Below are positions 12,401-24,546 of a stretch of 64,000 bases of DNA, piece after piece. The translations under genes were made by a program, and so were the position numbers. The notes under the pieces are model-generated. The model was not told the DNA's origin. It made no database searches and was given only the letters and a program-made list of their open reading frames with translations. This stretch comes from Ditylenchus dipsaci (Eukaryota > Nematoda > Chromadorea > Rhabditida > Anguinidae): the NCBI GenBank assembly GCA_004194705.1, contig SADC01001284.1:372001-436000 (forward strand), read 5' to 3'. How positions within the stretch are numbered: the first letter of the stretch is position 1; each line of letters opens with the position of its first letter.

Positions 12401-15400
12401 ATTTTTTCTTAATATTTTTTTATTTCGATATTTATGACCCTAGGGCAACTTTTTGTGCTCTACACGAAAATATAGGCAGTTTTTCCGACTGATTTATGAA
12501 AATTCGATGCAGAAAAATCGGTGAGTAAAAAAAGTTGAGGGGTCAACTTAGGGTCAACTTTTGCTAAAATTTTGTAAAGATAGGATTTTGAACTTCTGTA
12601 GAGACCATCTTGTAGAGCTCAAAAAGTTGAGTGGGGGTGAAAAATATTAGATTTGGCACTTTCCCTTCAAAAACTTGATATTTGGTAATTTTGACAAAAG
12701 TTGACCCCTAAAAAGTTGAGGGGTCAACTCGACTATGAACACTGCCATTTGCCTACCCTCAGATAAGTGTAACCCACATCTACATAACTGTCAAATAAGA
12801 TTTTTATTAGCTCTACAAAATGTGGGTTATAAACATCAAAACATCTCTGGGATGATTTTGATTTCACCCGTCACTGTTCACGACATATTTGAATGTTTTT
12901 TTTGTCTCGAGTGGAAGTACTTTCAAGGACTGGCTTATAGAATGAAAATCGAAATTTTCTGTGAAATTAGAGTAACTCGGCTACAAATTTATGTGAAATA
13001 GATAGCCCTGATCGCCCCCTACATTTTAAAGTATTATTTGCCCAGGTGGTGCACTAATTTGAGCAAGTATCACTGATTTCTAGGTGGTTGAACAACAGGC
13101 TAAAAATTAGCTATTTTCAAACGCTGTTTACCCATTCGAATCCCTTTTGTTTCCAAAAAATTTCAGTCATCGTGCTTAGCGTAAAATTTTGCGCAAGACG
13201 CATACAGGGTGTGTCAGTAGAAAAATCGGGCAGCATAACACCGTAGCGGCCCGTTTCCGAATTTTTGGATGTCAACCCCCGGAAGCGTCCATAAAATAGC
13301 GCTTGTAAGACGGGAACAGAAATCTTTATTCACTACTGAGAACATCTCTTACACGAAGTCCCAAATAGTAACAGCGAACATGACAACAGAGAAGGATAAC
13401 TACAATGGATTTTTGGTAGCACCAGTTTCTTCCGATCGACGAACCACATTGCTGATTGTTTGCCTTGCCACTCCGAATAGCTGCCCAATTCGCGTGAATC
13501 TAAGACCTTGATGACGAAGAAGGACGAAATCAGCGCGTAGTTCACCTTCCTTGACTGCAACAATATCTGCAAAATTGATAGGAATTAATTTGATGAACCG
13601 ACTTCGAGCGTGCACGTAAAATATTAAAAAGAGTGCGCCAGAAATTAATTCAATGGATAAACTCGAAGACCATTTAGCAAATGAGATGCAAGTGATAAAA
13701 CAAGCAAAAACAAGCGTATCAAATAAATAAACGAAAAAGAAAAACTGTAATTTGAACAAAAATATTGAGTTTGCAAATTTTAACGTAATTTTGAGACACC
13801 TGTAGTTTGGTACGTACAGCCTTTCCCGTGTTAAAAACGCAAATGTGACAACTTTGTTTTAGAAAAAACGCAAAAAATTCAACAGGGGTTCCATCAAATT
13901 TCTAAATTTTCAAAAATTGTATTTTGAGGCGCATTACATGATGTAGATATCTAGTTTGGCTATTAATATTTTCAGGTATCCAAGTACGACAACAAGTTCA
14001 AGAAGCTTGCCGAATCCCCTGAAGGTGGCCCAGCCAAAACCGCCAAACAAGATTTCCGCTCCCAACTCAAGGTGGTCAAGAAGGAGAATGTCATCGAGGA
14101 GCTTGTTGCTAAGGTTAACACTTATTGTTAGCCTTTATATCCACAATTTACTAGTCCGTTTGCAGACCAAGAAATCAGACAAACCTGAATGGTCCAAGAA
14201 GGGTAAGGAAGGTGGTGACCCTGCAGCCCCTCCGAAGCCTGCAAAACCAGCTAAGCCTGCAGGTGGAGCAGCCGAAGAGGAGCAGAAGAAGATGCTGGAG
14301 ATGAGGAGGAGGGTCAGCTAATTTCTTTACTTGTAAAAATGAAAATGGGGTTAGCCGTCCGCTAGTTCACTAAATACTTTTACAAAATCATGTTTGTATT
14401 TTTATTATTTTTTCTGAAGCTTTTATAAATCAATTAAAAGTTCAAACCCTCAAAATATGTTTCGTTCTTAGCTATCTCTTACGTGAATAGCCGAAAATCC
14501 GTAAATTATATGAAGCCGCATTTTTAATCAAAGAAGTTATTTTGTGCGAATTTTATGTTACAGTTGAGTTTCTATAAACCAGTATCCCTAGATAGCTACC
14601 TAAGGTATACGTTTACCCTGGATGTCCGTTTAGCAAAAGTACCAGGTTTTGCGTTTAATTTCACTTCGACATCTGGAAAACAGAATGTAGAGTAACACAA
14701 ATAACAACTTCCATGGAAAAAATGACACAGAAACGCAAGAATGAAAAAATGACGCAAACAAAATATTAAACTGAAATTAAAAATTTTTAGAAAATTACTT
14801 AAAATATTGAAAAATATAGTAAAATCGCAAGGTGTCGGTTTATCAAGTGTAATTTTATTAAACGCTGCAGAAAAAGTTAGCTGCAGAAAAGGCCAGCGTA
14901 TGTTAGGACCGACTCGAACATATTTATCGAACATATTCTTTCTTGTCTTTGAAAATTTTAAAAACATATTTGCATATCTACTCTGCGTCTTACTGAAAAA
15001 AACAGCAGGGAGACCAAGGCATTTTTTATACCGATGGTTTAGTACAGTCGACGCTCGATACAACGTACGCTCGATATAACGTACGATTTTTCGTTTTTGG
15101 CAAATACTTTTTATTTTTTACTTTTTTTAAAATTCTGAGGACACCCACCCCCCTTAAAATTTTGTGCTTGACATTTCTGTCTTTTTAGAATTTTTCGTTC
15201 CCGAAAAAATTTTGAGAAAATGCCCGAAAGTGATTATTTCGAGTTTCGGGCATTTTCTCAAAATTTTTTTCGGGAACGAAAAATTCTAAAAAGACAGAAA
15301 TGTCAAGCACAAAATTTTAAGGGGGGTGGGTGTCCTCAGAATTTTAAAAAAAAGTAAAAAATAAAAAGTATTTGCCAAAAAACGAAAAATCGTACGTTAT

Positions 15401-15560
15401 ATCGAGCGTACGTTGTATCGAGCGTCGACTGTACTACGTTTTCAATATTGAAAAATATTCATATAATAAAAGAACTCAAAATTTTATCTTCAAAAAATTA
15501 AAATTTTCTATTTTTTCAGAGGAAGAAGGAGACGAGGAAGAGGAAGAGTAAAATAAACGC
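9473..15560 (+). CDS. tni: Troponin I
   Basis: Inhibitory subunit of the thin-filament troponin complex in muscle. Exons: 9473-9524, 10764-10854, 10904-10938, 10996-11223, 11276-11319, 11378-11399, 13976-14113, 14166-about 14312, 15530-15560. The text is continuous through [58 protein letters not shown] and [13 protein letters not shown], which are the TnT/TnC-binding and inhibitory regions of the family. It continues into KPEWSKKGK, a tail typical of nematode troponin I, and a Pro/Ala/Lys linker. An acidic C terminus (GDEEEEE) follows only if one base is slipped near 14300; read literally, the frame turns basic after EMRRR. The exon with the start codon is upstream of 9473 and was not identified. 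The 2.6-kb sixth intron is filled with mobile DNA. Confidence 0.93.
10550..10612 (+). repeat. Short tandem repeat ATAGGAAAGAA
   Basis: About five degenerate copies of a 10-12 bp purine-rich word lie in the first visible intron of troponin I. It is a microsatellite-like tract with no evident function. Confidence 0.7.
11636..11706. repeat. Short perfect hairpin in troponin I intron
   Basis: AAAACGTGTTTTAGCAA and its complement TTGCTAAAACACGTTTT flank about 20 bp of loop. It is the smallest clean palindrome in this intron, perhaps the remnant of a collapsed MITE. Confidence 0.65.
11750..13204. mobile_element. Large fold-back element with a nested palindrome
   Basis: The outer arms (about 11760-11910 and 13035-13200) are inverted copies sharing GGTACTTGCTCAAATT and GCACGATG. 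Inside lies a second inverted pair from 12352 to 12736, with ends GTCGGGGTCAACTTTTAGGG and AAAGTTGAGGGGTCAACTCGAC. A short very GC-rich hairpin (GGGCGGGCGCCACGCCCGGG) sits at 12240-12260. No transposase is visible. The element abuts the Tc1-like fragment. Confidence 0.7.
13205..13802 (-). mobile_element. Tc1/mariner-like element remnant
   Basis: The outer ends are CAGGGTGTGTCAGTAG at 13205 and, inverted, CAGGTGTCTCAAAA at 13802. Both are flanked by TA, the signature target duplication of this superfamily. On the minus strand at about 13405-13510 a peptide reads [20 protein letters not shown], followed by [19 protein letters not shown]. That is a helix-turn-helix DNA-binding domain of the Tc1 transposase type. 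The catalytic DDE/D domain is absent and the element is only about 600 bp, so it is an internally deleted, non-autonomous copy. Confidence 0.75.
15045..15431. mobile_element. TA-flanked palindromic MITE, CAGTCGACGCTCG termini
   Basis: Almost perfect palindrome, arms about 190 bp, centre near 15240, flanked by TA on both sides. Ends read CAGTCGACGCTCGATACAAC. It sits in the last intron of troponin I, about 100 bp before the final acceptor. Confidence 0.93.
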
Positions 15561-15599
15561 CCCTGTGCTCTGTGCTCCATCGTTCTTGAACTCCAAATC

Positions 15600-17834
15600 T
15601 CATGTTTTCATGATGAAATTTATTATTCTGTTTTCTATTTCTATCTGTCTACCGAAAACACCAATAATCAGCAAATTTAATAATAATTTCGCTACTCTTC
15701 TTTGTCAACTTTAAGAGTTAAATAAACAGTTTGAATGACATTGAGGCTCAAACACAGCAATATAAAAATATAATTTAACAAGAAAGCTTGAGTCCAATCC
15801 ACCCACCATCGGCTTATCGGCGCTACTGTAATTATCACCCCCCCCCCCACCTCAAAAAAACCCTCCTGTAATATAGGGTTATATTCCAGTAATGTCGGCT
15901 TATCATGATAATATTTCATTTTTAGTCAGAAATCTTTCTAGCATTTATCTCGCAAGTGAGTCTCCACCTCTTCAAGCCTTAAAAAATCGCTCGTGGGACA
16001 CAAAGTGCTTGGGTTTGACATGTGCATATATACGGGGTAATCATATTTTATAAAAGTTTGCGTTGGGAGCATACTGTTTCTTCAATTTCCGAAAAAACCA
16101 AAGATAGTGGCGTCCCTTTACTGGAATAGGGTGCCATGTTTCCTGACCTTTCTGTTTTTTGCATATAAAGCTTGTTTTAGAAAAGTAAAATTGGGGACAG
16201 TTTGGAGCTCAATGCCTTATGTTGGAAAATTCGAGTTAGGATTCTTGGTTATCGTATCAGAGTTTATTGATGTGGTGGAACTCAGTTATGAGAACTATTT
16301 TCAATTTATTTCTTTTTGGTTTTTCGGGAATATGGGACCGGGAAAATAAATTGGCTGTGACCAAGAACACTAAAAAGTGGAGGGGAAAAAAGGTGAAAAT
16401 TTATTGTATAGAAAGGTGCAGAAGTTAGCACTTACTTCAAGTTTGACAAGGAAGCCAAAATTTTGAAGGTAATTTAATTCTTTTTGTTAAAAAAATCTAT
16501 ATACTTTGTTATAGAATTTTGCAGACTTTATTATTGACATTTTCCATGATGTAAAAAAATAATAGTTTGTTCGCCGTCATTTTTACATTGCTTATCTGTT
16601 GTCATGCAATAAAAACTGTTTTTTACGACCTTGTCTACTTATTTTGAGGCCGAAAAATTTGCGGTGGTAAGAAGTTGTGAATTAGTGTGCTTATTATTTG
16701 CAATGACTCATTTGTAGAGGAAATTTGTAAACATTTTTATATTCATTTTTGATGTTTTTGATTGACATAAAGCAGTTCTTCCTAACCATCCCATCCTAGG
16801 AATTTGCTTGGTAGTTTTGGATTTAAATTCAGATCAGATATTGACCAGAAATCAGAAAAATGAGGCATTTGTTCAACTTTAATACAAAATTTTTCGAACA
16901 AAATTTGTTTTTTTTACAAATCCAATTTAACTTTTTGGATCTTCAAATAAGATCATGTCTGAGAAATCAGGTGACATTAGAGCCTCGACCTAAAGTAATT
17001 TCATGCACCATAATGTGAAAATACCATATCAAATTATTTTTGACCAGAGTTGGAATGTTTCAGTAGTAAACATCTTTTAAAGATAACCTGTTTTTTGAGT
17101 AAGAATCAGTGCGAACACTTTTATGAATAATTCAGCCAGAATCATTTGTAGAAACGACAAATTCTTCTTTGAAGAAGTATTGGTTTTTCAGTGACTTCGA
17201 CTATTGACTGTTCCACTCCCGTCAGCTTGAAGTGATCGTACTGTACCATTGAGTTGCGTTTCATGTATTTAAGTATCCACCTATTTTTCATCCATTCACA
17301 CTAGGCTTGGCAGGAAGATTGGAATCCCACAAAATTCCCGCAATTGGAATGCCGGATTGGAAAACCCAAGTTGCAAAAAATTAAAAAACCCCAGTCCCAG
17401 ATCAAAAAAACACTAACTGCCAAGGCTAATTTACACATTCAATACCTCAGCTACAATTAAAGTTATTGTTGATTGATTTTGCAAGCGGCTCATGGTATTA
17501 GTTACAGTTTTTTAAGTAAAAAAGGTTCAAAAAGCAGTAACCACTTGTTGATCTCGCCTGCTTTTAATAGTCTCAAAATGAGTCAAGTCCCTTTTGTGGG
17601 CGTGTGCAAATAATAATCCAATTTCGGGGAGATACACACAAAACTGCAGACTACTAATACTAGTAGTGCGAACAACAAATATGCACTTGTTGACAACATT
17701 TTTATGGTTATTTCTTTGCCTGTGCTACAAAACAGCAAATATTGAGGTCGTCTAAAAAGTTCAATAGTTTTCTTGCGGAAATGAAATTTTATCTAGGTTA
17801 TTTTTTTTTGTAAAAAGTTGAGGGTTTAGAAGTA
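15600..17834. other. Intergenic stretch between troponin I and the DEG/ENaC gene
   Basis: Contains the troponin I 3' region, a C-run near 15838 and AT-rich DNA. I see no coding exon with support. The upstream regulatory DNA of the next gene must lie at its right edge, but no motif stands out. Confidence 0.5.
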
Positions 17835-17985
17835 ATGGCTTCAAATTCCACCGTCTTCTACGATTCCAATCCAGATCAGTTGAAACAGCGCGGCTATACC
17901 AATCAGTTATCCAGCCAATTACCTACTAAAAAAGGGAGCTGATCAAGGTTAGCTACTGTTTTTTATGACCTTATCAACAACCTAC

Positions 17986-18020
17986 CGTATTTTCTCTAAT
18001 AGAAGCCCACCCCCCCTGAA
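17986..18020. repeat. Solo end of the TACCGTATTTTCTCTAATAG repeat family
   Basis: TACCGTATTTTCTCTAATAG followed by a C-rich tract. Related ends occur near 27593, 34890, 52143, 58669 and, inverted, near 29092. Here no matching inverted partner is found nearby. Confidence 0.6.
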
Positions 18021-18426
18021 TTTTGACTAAGATTCAGAGATAAGGTCATTTTTGATTTACAATTTCAAGATTTTGGGTGATTGAAAAATAGTAAATACGA
18101 TATTTAAATTTTTTTTTGTGAATAAATTTTTTGTACCACCTTGAGAGCGTCTGAAAAAAATGTGGCGTCTGGCACCGTAGCAAGTACTGCACCCGAAATT
18201 AGGGATGTGGTAATGCAGCACCGGGAAAGGCACTGACTTCAAATCAGTCTATTATATTTTTGTATCTGAATCCGTTGAGATATAGTCAAAATATTTTTTG
18301 GTTAGTGAAATTTTCTTTTTTCAAGTAACTATAGCTTTTTAAAAAATAGGTCACGCGGTTAATTCCACTCAGAACTATCTAAATTGATATAACTCTCATT
18401 TTTTCAAATAAATAACATGTTTGCAG

Positions 18427-21400
18427 AAAACATTATCTGAAGACTATCCTGGGCTAGACTACTTAGGTATTTCTTACACAACCATTTGTTTTCCTACCAT
18501 ATCCATTGCAGGTTTTCATGACGTTTTGAACGCTAAAAAGACTTGGTATAGGGCGCTCTGGTTCACTATAGTCATTGCTTGTCTACTTGTTGGTCTTTTT
18601 ACCATTTATAGGTAAGCAAAACGCCGAAATGTTGTTCAAAAATTTGTCAAGAGCTAGAAACTCATTATTTGGAAAAATTATTGCACTCACCGAAACATCT
18701 CTATTTTGCCGGTACTGTTCACATCGTTCAAAGTACAACGTGCAATTTCCGATAATTTTTCCATTTTCTTTTTTCTGAATGAACAGCTCCACCAGATCTG
18801 CAAACCAAGATTGGTTCAACTACTCATTTCAGCGAAAAAAGGCAAAATAAAAATATATCAATTTGTAATCGACGAAAATTGGGCGAAAATTTAAAAGGCG
18901 CAAAAACAGAACAAATTCACTGCTAAATTTAAAAATCTTGCTATTAAATGATAACTCAGTGACTGTTCTTTTATTATTTTGTGCGGACCCCTACCTTTGG
19001 AAATCAACGCTTCTTTATCTGCGCTTCATCCTGAAAAAGTTAAATAGAAAACTCAAATTTAAATTATGGAGTTGAAGCCTTGATACATGTTCAGATTTCT
19101 ATAAAGCACTTGTAGATCTAATAAATTTTTTTCGCAGGATATTAAGTGAATATGCAGCGAATCCTAGTGCCACTCGCATGTCTGTGAAATCGTACTTTTA
19201 TTTTGCTGATCTTCTTGATTTTATATACTTTTGAAGGTGGAACAATTGCTTCTGCCTCAACTGACCATTTGCCCAACACATCCGGGCACTGTAAACACAA
19301 CTAAACTACAAGAAACCTTGTTTGTTGGCACAATTGAAGGCTTTACTCCGGAGGATGTACTCAACTTTGCATATTTTATGCTAGCTGGATCAGGATTTCA
19401 AGTCCGTTTTTATTGAGATTGAAAACACTGATGAATTCGACAAAATTAACAAAAAACCAGTTGCACCTGCCCTACCCCTCTTGAATTGTTTTTTAGGTGT
19501 GCAGCATTTTTTCTATTTTTCTCATTTTTTCAATATGAACCTTTTTCAATCTTAGTGTTTTTTGCAGTCTGCGTCACATATTTCAGCTCGTTCTAATATT
19601 TGTTAGCCTAGTTTTAAGCCTAATTATTTGTTAAAATTAAAAAAGTGCAACAAAGCCAGAAAAATATTAAAACAGCGCTATATCGGAAATGAATTATAAT
19701 AAAAAAATATGGGCTGCTTTTTTCACCTTTCGGTAATGGAAGAAACAGGTTTGAGATCTGATCAAAAGCAGAAAAAAAATTAAAAACAACCCAGGTAAAT
19801 GTGGGAGACGACATGAACAGTATAACCACCTAAATTTGTATTTATTTTTAGAAATGAACCCGAAAAAGTTTAATGCTACAACCAAAGCCCGACTTGTTGG
19901 TTTCTACGAAGTTTTTCGCAACAACAGTTCTGTGGATGGTTTCTTTGAATACGTGAGCTACTAAACTAGACTTTTTTACATCAAATAAACATAATTTGTG
20001 AAGTTCTTTGACACATTTGGCCTGCAATGCGATGAATTTCTGCAGGATTGTCGACTAGGCGACCGAATCTTAGATTGCTGTAAGGTATTTTGTTTATTTA
20101 TTGATTAAATGCAGGGTGCAGAGATCACAAATTGCCTAATTTTTTATTAGCTCGCCTGATTTTTTTCATAAAACATTTCGGCAATTTTGGTCGAAAATAG
20201 AGAAAATGCCTTATTTCTTGATTTTTTGAATTCAGTGACCGAATTTCGAGTGCTCTAGAAAACCAAGGAGATCTTTTAGAAAATTAACAGGCTCAAAAGA
20301 AAATATTGAAAGACAATATAAGTAAAATAAATTATGAACACTGAATTTTTTGTTTACATTTGTCTCAATATCACTGATTTTTATCCTTGCTAACTCAAAT
20401 CGACAAAAGCTGAGTGCGAGTCTTGAACCTACAAGTGAGGTTTGTGTCTTGACCCATTCTAAAAAAGATAGAGAAATATTGTGCTGAAAACAGCAAGGTA
20501 ACTTGTTGAAATTTTTAAAAATAATAATAAGTTTTTAGATTTTTGAGCCAGAATACTTGATCCGAAGAGGCCGCTGTTTTCGGTCTATTGAACTATACAA
20601 AGAAACTTTGACGAGTTGGGCAAACTGCGTGTTGCTATAAGGCAACCTTTCGAAATGGACAGTTCCAATCCTACAACTGGGGTTTGTGATTTTGACAAAA
20701 TGTAACAAAAATTGTATTACTAGAAAAGCATATCTCAGGAAATAATTGCATTTCTTGCCGAACACAAGCCTCAAATAGCTCCATTTCGAGGTATTTTTTT
20801 TAGGAAAAACTTCGATTTCTATTTATTGTGAGAATATTTGTGGAAAATTTTTAATATATTTGAATTGTCACTATTTTCGGTAGTCTTGATATTTAAAAAA
20901 ATTAAGAAGTTTTTGAATATGGGCTAATTTCCTTCTCGGGCCTGACGGGGATGGGTGGCCAAGTGGAAAAGAGTTATATGCGCGCTCTTTGGCTCCCAGG
21001 TTCGTCCCCTAGTGATGACACCTTTTTATTTTTGCATTTTATTGAGGAAATCAAAATTATTACAATTGTGGTTTCTTCCAAATGATGTCCATTTTACCCT
21101 ATTTGTAAGGAAATCGCCCTATTTCGGGAATTACGCCCAACAAAAAATTCAAACGCAGGTTACATTAAAAAAATGTTTCTTACACTGTTAGGATTTCTTA
21201 AACTAACTTTCAAAATCAGCGGCTTACTTCCAAAGTAAATGGCAATGATCACCTTCTCCCTCACATTTTGTTCATCAATTTCAAACACAAATTCAGTAAT
21301 CACTTAAGTGTGTAGTGTCCGGCGTACTTGACACTACCTTCTATAACTCCACCAGATTTTTCAATATGATTTTGTGTAGGAACCATCAAAAACGATGACT

Positions 21401-24400
21401 TTGAATTGCTGTTGTTAACCTATTTAGAGTTAGCTACATAAAATTTTTATGACTTAATTTTCCTAGCAATGTTACTTAAAATTAGTGGTTTAACAGTTGT
21501 GAAGTCTTTTAATAGCCAAAAAATTATCCGAAAATTCTACTGAATACTAAAATATTGCGCTATCAAATAAATGAATTCATAATTAAGGTACTATCTCTAC
21601 CCAAAACTTGGTCCAAAATGCGGATAGCGGCTAAAAGATTATCTCTTTTTCCAGCTGAAGAGGTGAATAATTCAATTTCAACTAATTACTTTTATGGCTC
21701 TATCACAATTGCAAGTGTAAATGTTTTTGGTATTGTGAACACCCCTTACTTTAACACTTACCTTTACACTTACACTCACCATTTCGGATCACATTACGGA
21801 TTTAAATGTAAATGAAAATTGAACTCAAGTATCTTAAAGAATACTAAAAGTGCTTCATTGATGACGAGAAGTTTAATACTAGTTATAGGCCTGGTACCCA
21901 ATGAGTGCGGATTTTTCATACCCCCTCACTCGTAAACGGCCGCAACTTTTTTTTTACTTTTTCAAAAAATATTCTGTTGCTGCCATCTTGTAGCTTAGAT
22001 TTAGAGCTACCAGATGAGATATTGAAAAAGTAGATGTTGGTTTAAAAAGTTTGTTAAAAATGAGTGGATCCGCACTCTGGAGCCACACTCGGATCGAGTG
22101 CGGATCCAGAGTGCGGATCCACTCATTTTTATCCAAAATTTTGAATCACATGTAGCTAATAAATAGTTCATCTGGTAGCCCTGGATCTTAGCTACAAGAT
22201 GGCCCCAACAGAATAATTTTTGAAGATTTAAATAAAAAGTTACGCCGTTTCTGAGTGAGGAGGTATGAAAAAATCCGCACTCATTGGGTACCAGGCCATA
22301 ATAACTTATAAAATTGGTATTTGGGTTTAAAAAAATACTTCTAGAAATAAAAGTGAGGATAAGTCAAAAACTTTCATTTACATTTACATTCGTATTGTGA
22401 AGGCGTAAGTGTAAGTGTAAATTTAAATGTTTTTGAAATTGTGAAGACCCTTTTATATTTACACTTGTATTTACATAAACACTTACACTTACAATTGTGA
22501 TAGAGCTATTACACAAAATATTCCTATTCCACTTGTAGGTGTGTAGTGAAGAAGCCTCCAATATTAGCAAAGATGCTTGCTACATCCAAAAATGGCTGGT
22601 TACTTTTCTGGAAGCTCCCCATAATTGCACTTACCCCTATATGCATCGTCTCAGAAAGACCAATTTGAAAAGGTAAAATTTTGCCGGATCGCAACAAATA
22701 ATGAAATTGGTCATTAATTTAGTTGTCTGCCATTGACCATTATGGACAATTATGAGAGCACGGTGGAAGCCACCAGCTATTTGACTCATACGGTAATTTA
22801 GCTGTTTTGTTGAAAACGATATATTGAGACTTTTAAAAAAGTGTTTTGGTCTTGGTCTCCTAACCTGGAGTATCGAAGAATTTGCCAGATACTTTGCAAG
22901 CATCATAACAACGCTAAGATCAAATTTTAAATATGGAAATATTTTTAAAATTAGATATTCACAAAAACACGGTGGCTTTTTTAGAAAATATCGTGTAGAT
23001 AGCCCACGTTTTACAATGCAAAAATAAAAACTAGAACCTACACAGTACCATATTACATAGCAACACTACTCTATCGATTTTTACTCAAAGTGTTAACCTC
23101 CACTTACGATGTAATTAGTAATATCGACAGTGGTGGTTCACAAAAAGGTCGAGAAAACAATGCCAAGAACACGAGGCTCCGTATATCAGAGAAAACATTT
23201 AGTAAAGTTTTTAAACGTCCTGGCACCAGATGGGGGAAACGTAACAGTACTTTTATTGTCTAAACCAAAACCAGGCACAACTACAACATCAGGCGAGGTA
23301 GACAAACGGTTGAATTCTTTAATAGGATTCTTGACTTCTTCTTCTGGTTTGTTGATGCCGGTCGGTTTGCTGCTGTTCTTCCCTCCATCCAGGTCCAGGC
23401 CTGTTTTGGGAGCGTGCTGCTTGGCCATCCATCTTGCTGAGTCGGCGGATCTACTCCATGAGGCGCGGGATCCAGTTGTAATCCATCAAGCTGTTGCTGC
23501 TGAGACCAGACGTCGAACGGTAGTTGGCTTGAAGCCCGGATCGGATGCTACATCGCTAAAACCACTGACGCCCACATAACCGGTCTGCCCCTCAGGGTCC
23601 TTCACAATCATACCCCTATCGGTGCGGGTGACACTGTCCCAACCCTTATCCATTAACTCATCACCAACGGTAAGGTCTCGGCCCCTTTCAACGGTCCAAC
23701 TTGATCTTCGGTAAGAAAGATGGCGGGTGCGCCCTGATCAAGTATCTCACGAATTTCACGCAGTCGGTCGGCTACCTTATCCATAGCAGTCGCTCCCATC
23801 AAGGGTAGCTGCTTGAGTAACTCATCTACCATAACAACGGTATCTCCTTCGAGAGTTTTTACAAAAATATCTCTTTCCATAACAATTGAAAGCACAAAGA
23901 ATTTTAATCAGAATTTAGATCCGCCGAGGAACGGAGAAATAATTATTTCGAACCCTAGGGCCGGCAATTTATTCGGTACGAGACAAAACCGTTTTAAACT
24001 AGATTTATCACTAGAGTTTCTTTTTGACCATAATATCTCTTTGAAACGGCTACTTTTAGGCGCCGACGGTACACGTGGGGTTTCGCAAATCCCCCTCACC
24101 TCACAATTTTCAAAAAACTTTGAAAAACAAAGGGCTAATTTATTTATTATATTAATATTAAAAGCCCTAGAGAATTTCAACCTCTCGGAAAATATTTCAG
24201 TGCATTCTAGCATGTGACCGGTGGAATACACCGTTGCCATTGAAAAAACTGACTTATCTCTAATCTACAAAGACGTGAGCAATTTACCATATACCTATAG
24301 AATAGATGTTAGCTACAATGACCTGCAGTATGAGTTAATAGAAGAAGTCAGCACTGTCAGTTTCGCCGGTTTAATTGCTCAAATTGGTGGCCAAGTTAGT

Positions 24401-24546
24401 GATACCCGCAAAATATAACTACCCTAAAAATCGGCTTTCAGATGTCCTTGTTCATGGGCTCCAGCATTCTCAACCTGATCCAAGTGGTCGTCATGAGCAT
24501 AATTTATTCAGGCGCACCCTCCGCAGCAAAAGATCTGTTGGTGTAA
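18427..24546 (+). CDS. DEG/ENaC (degenerin / acid-sensing type) sodium channel subunit
   Basis: Plasma-membrane cation channel subunit with two TM helices and a large Cys-rich ectodomain. Exons: 18427-18466, 18512-18611, 19138-19183, 19237-about 19405, 19852-19952, 20004-20084, 20539-about 20690, 21588-21662, 22539-22672, 24201-24394, 24442-24546. TM1 follows GFHDVLNAKKTWYRALW. The first ectodomain strand is LLLPQLTICP, where most members have FPAVTIC. Then come a Cys motif ending GDRILDCCK, IFEPEYLIRRGRCF, PKTWSKMRIAAKRL, and the pre-TM2 text YELIEEVSTVSFAGLIAQIGGQ split at Q|MSLFMGSSILNLIQVVV. A possible first exon starts at ATG 17835 but runs into a stop. Two frame breaks (near 20605 and 24220) suggest assembly indels or early decay. 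A run of palindromic elements and a foreign-looking block occupy the introns. Confidence 0.85.
20947..21025 (+). repeat. tRNA-like sequence, possible SINE head
   Basis: GGTGGCCAAGTGGAAAAGAG resembles a Pol III A box and CAGGTTCGTCCCC, 40 bp on, a B box; spacing fits a class II (Ser/Leu-like) tRNA. The acceptor stem does not close convincingly. A tRNA-derived SINE or tRNA pseudogene is more likely than a working tRNA. Confidence 0.45.
21692..22513. mobile_element. TIR element, CTCTATCACAATTG termini, split by a second element
   Basis: The ends are inverted: GGCTCTATCACAATTGCAAG on the left and CTTACAATTGTGATAGAGCT on the right. Arms are about 110 bp and rich in ACACTTAC words. The whole centre is taken by the palindrome at 21888-22297, so this older element was the target of a later insertion. 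Confidence 0.8.
21888..22297. mobile_element. Palindromic MITE, GGCCTGGTACCCAATGAGTG termini
   Basis: A 410-bp palindrome with GAGTGGATCCGCACTCTGGA near its centre. The two arms differ by scattered substitutions, so it is not a recent artefact of duplication. It is nested in the element 21692-22513 inside a DEG/ENaC intron. Confidence 0.9.
23150..24100 (-). other. GC-richer block with broken minus-strand coding text, origin unknown
   Basis: This block in a DEG/ENaC intron is clearly less AT-rich than its surroundings from about 23190 to 23890. On the minus strand one reading frame from an ATG at 23880 runs about 65 codons as a regular amphipathic, acidic protein (MVDELLKQLPLMGATAMDKV is part of it). 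It continues in a neighbouring frame from about 23700 to 23490, and again after that in a third frame that is Pro/Lys/Ser-rich. The switch points look like single-base slips. I do not recognise the family. It could be a decayed viral or retroelement gene, a horizontally acquired fragment, or a retrocopy. Confidence 0.4.

Noticed and set aside
13956..14321. Ser/Arg-rich open frame over the troponin I exons
   Set aside because: It is an out-of-frame reading of two troponin I exons; the true frame is conserved.
14596..15063. 155-codon minus-strand open stretch
   Set aside because: It runs from troponin intron DNA into one arm of a palindromic MITE and has no family features.
20947..21025. Functional tRNA gene
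   Set aside because: A- and B-box-like words are present but the acceptor stem and anticodon arm do not pair well.
23130..23579. Plus-strand 149-codon ORF in the GC-richer block
   Set aside because: The minus strand reads more like real protein across the same block, so this frame is probably a shadow; I could not settle it without a search.
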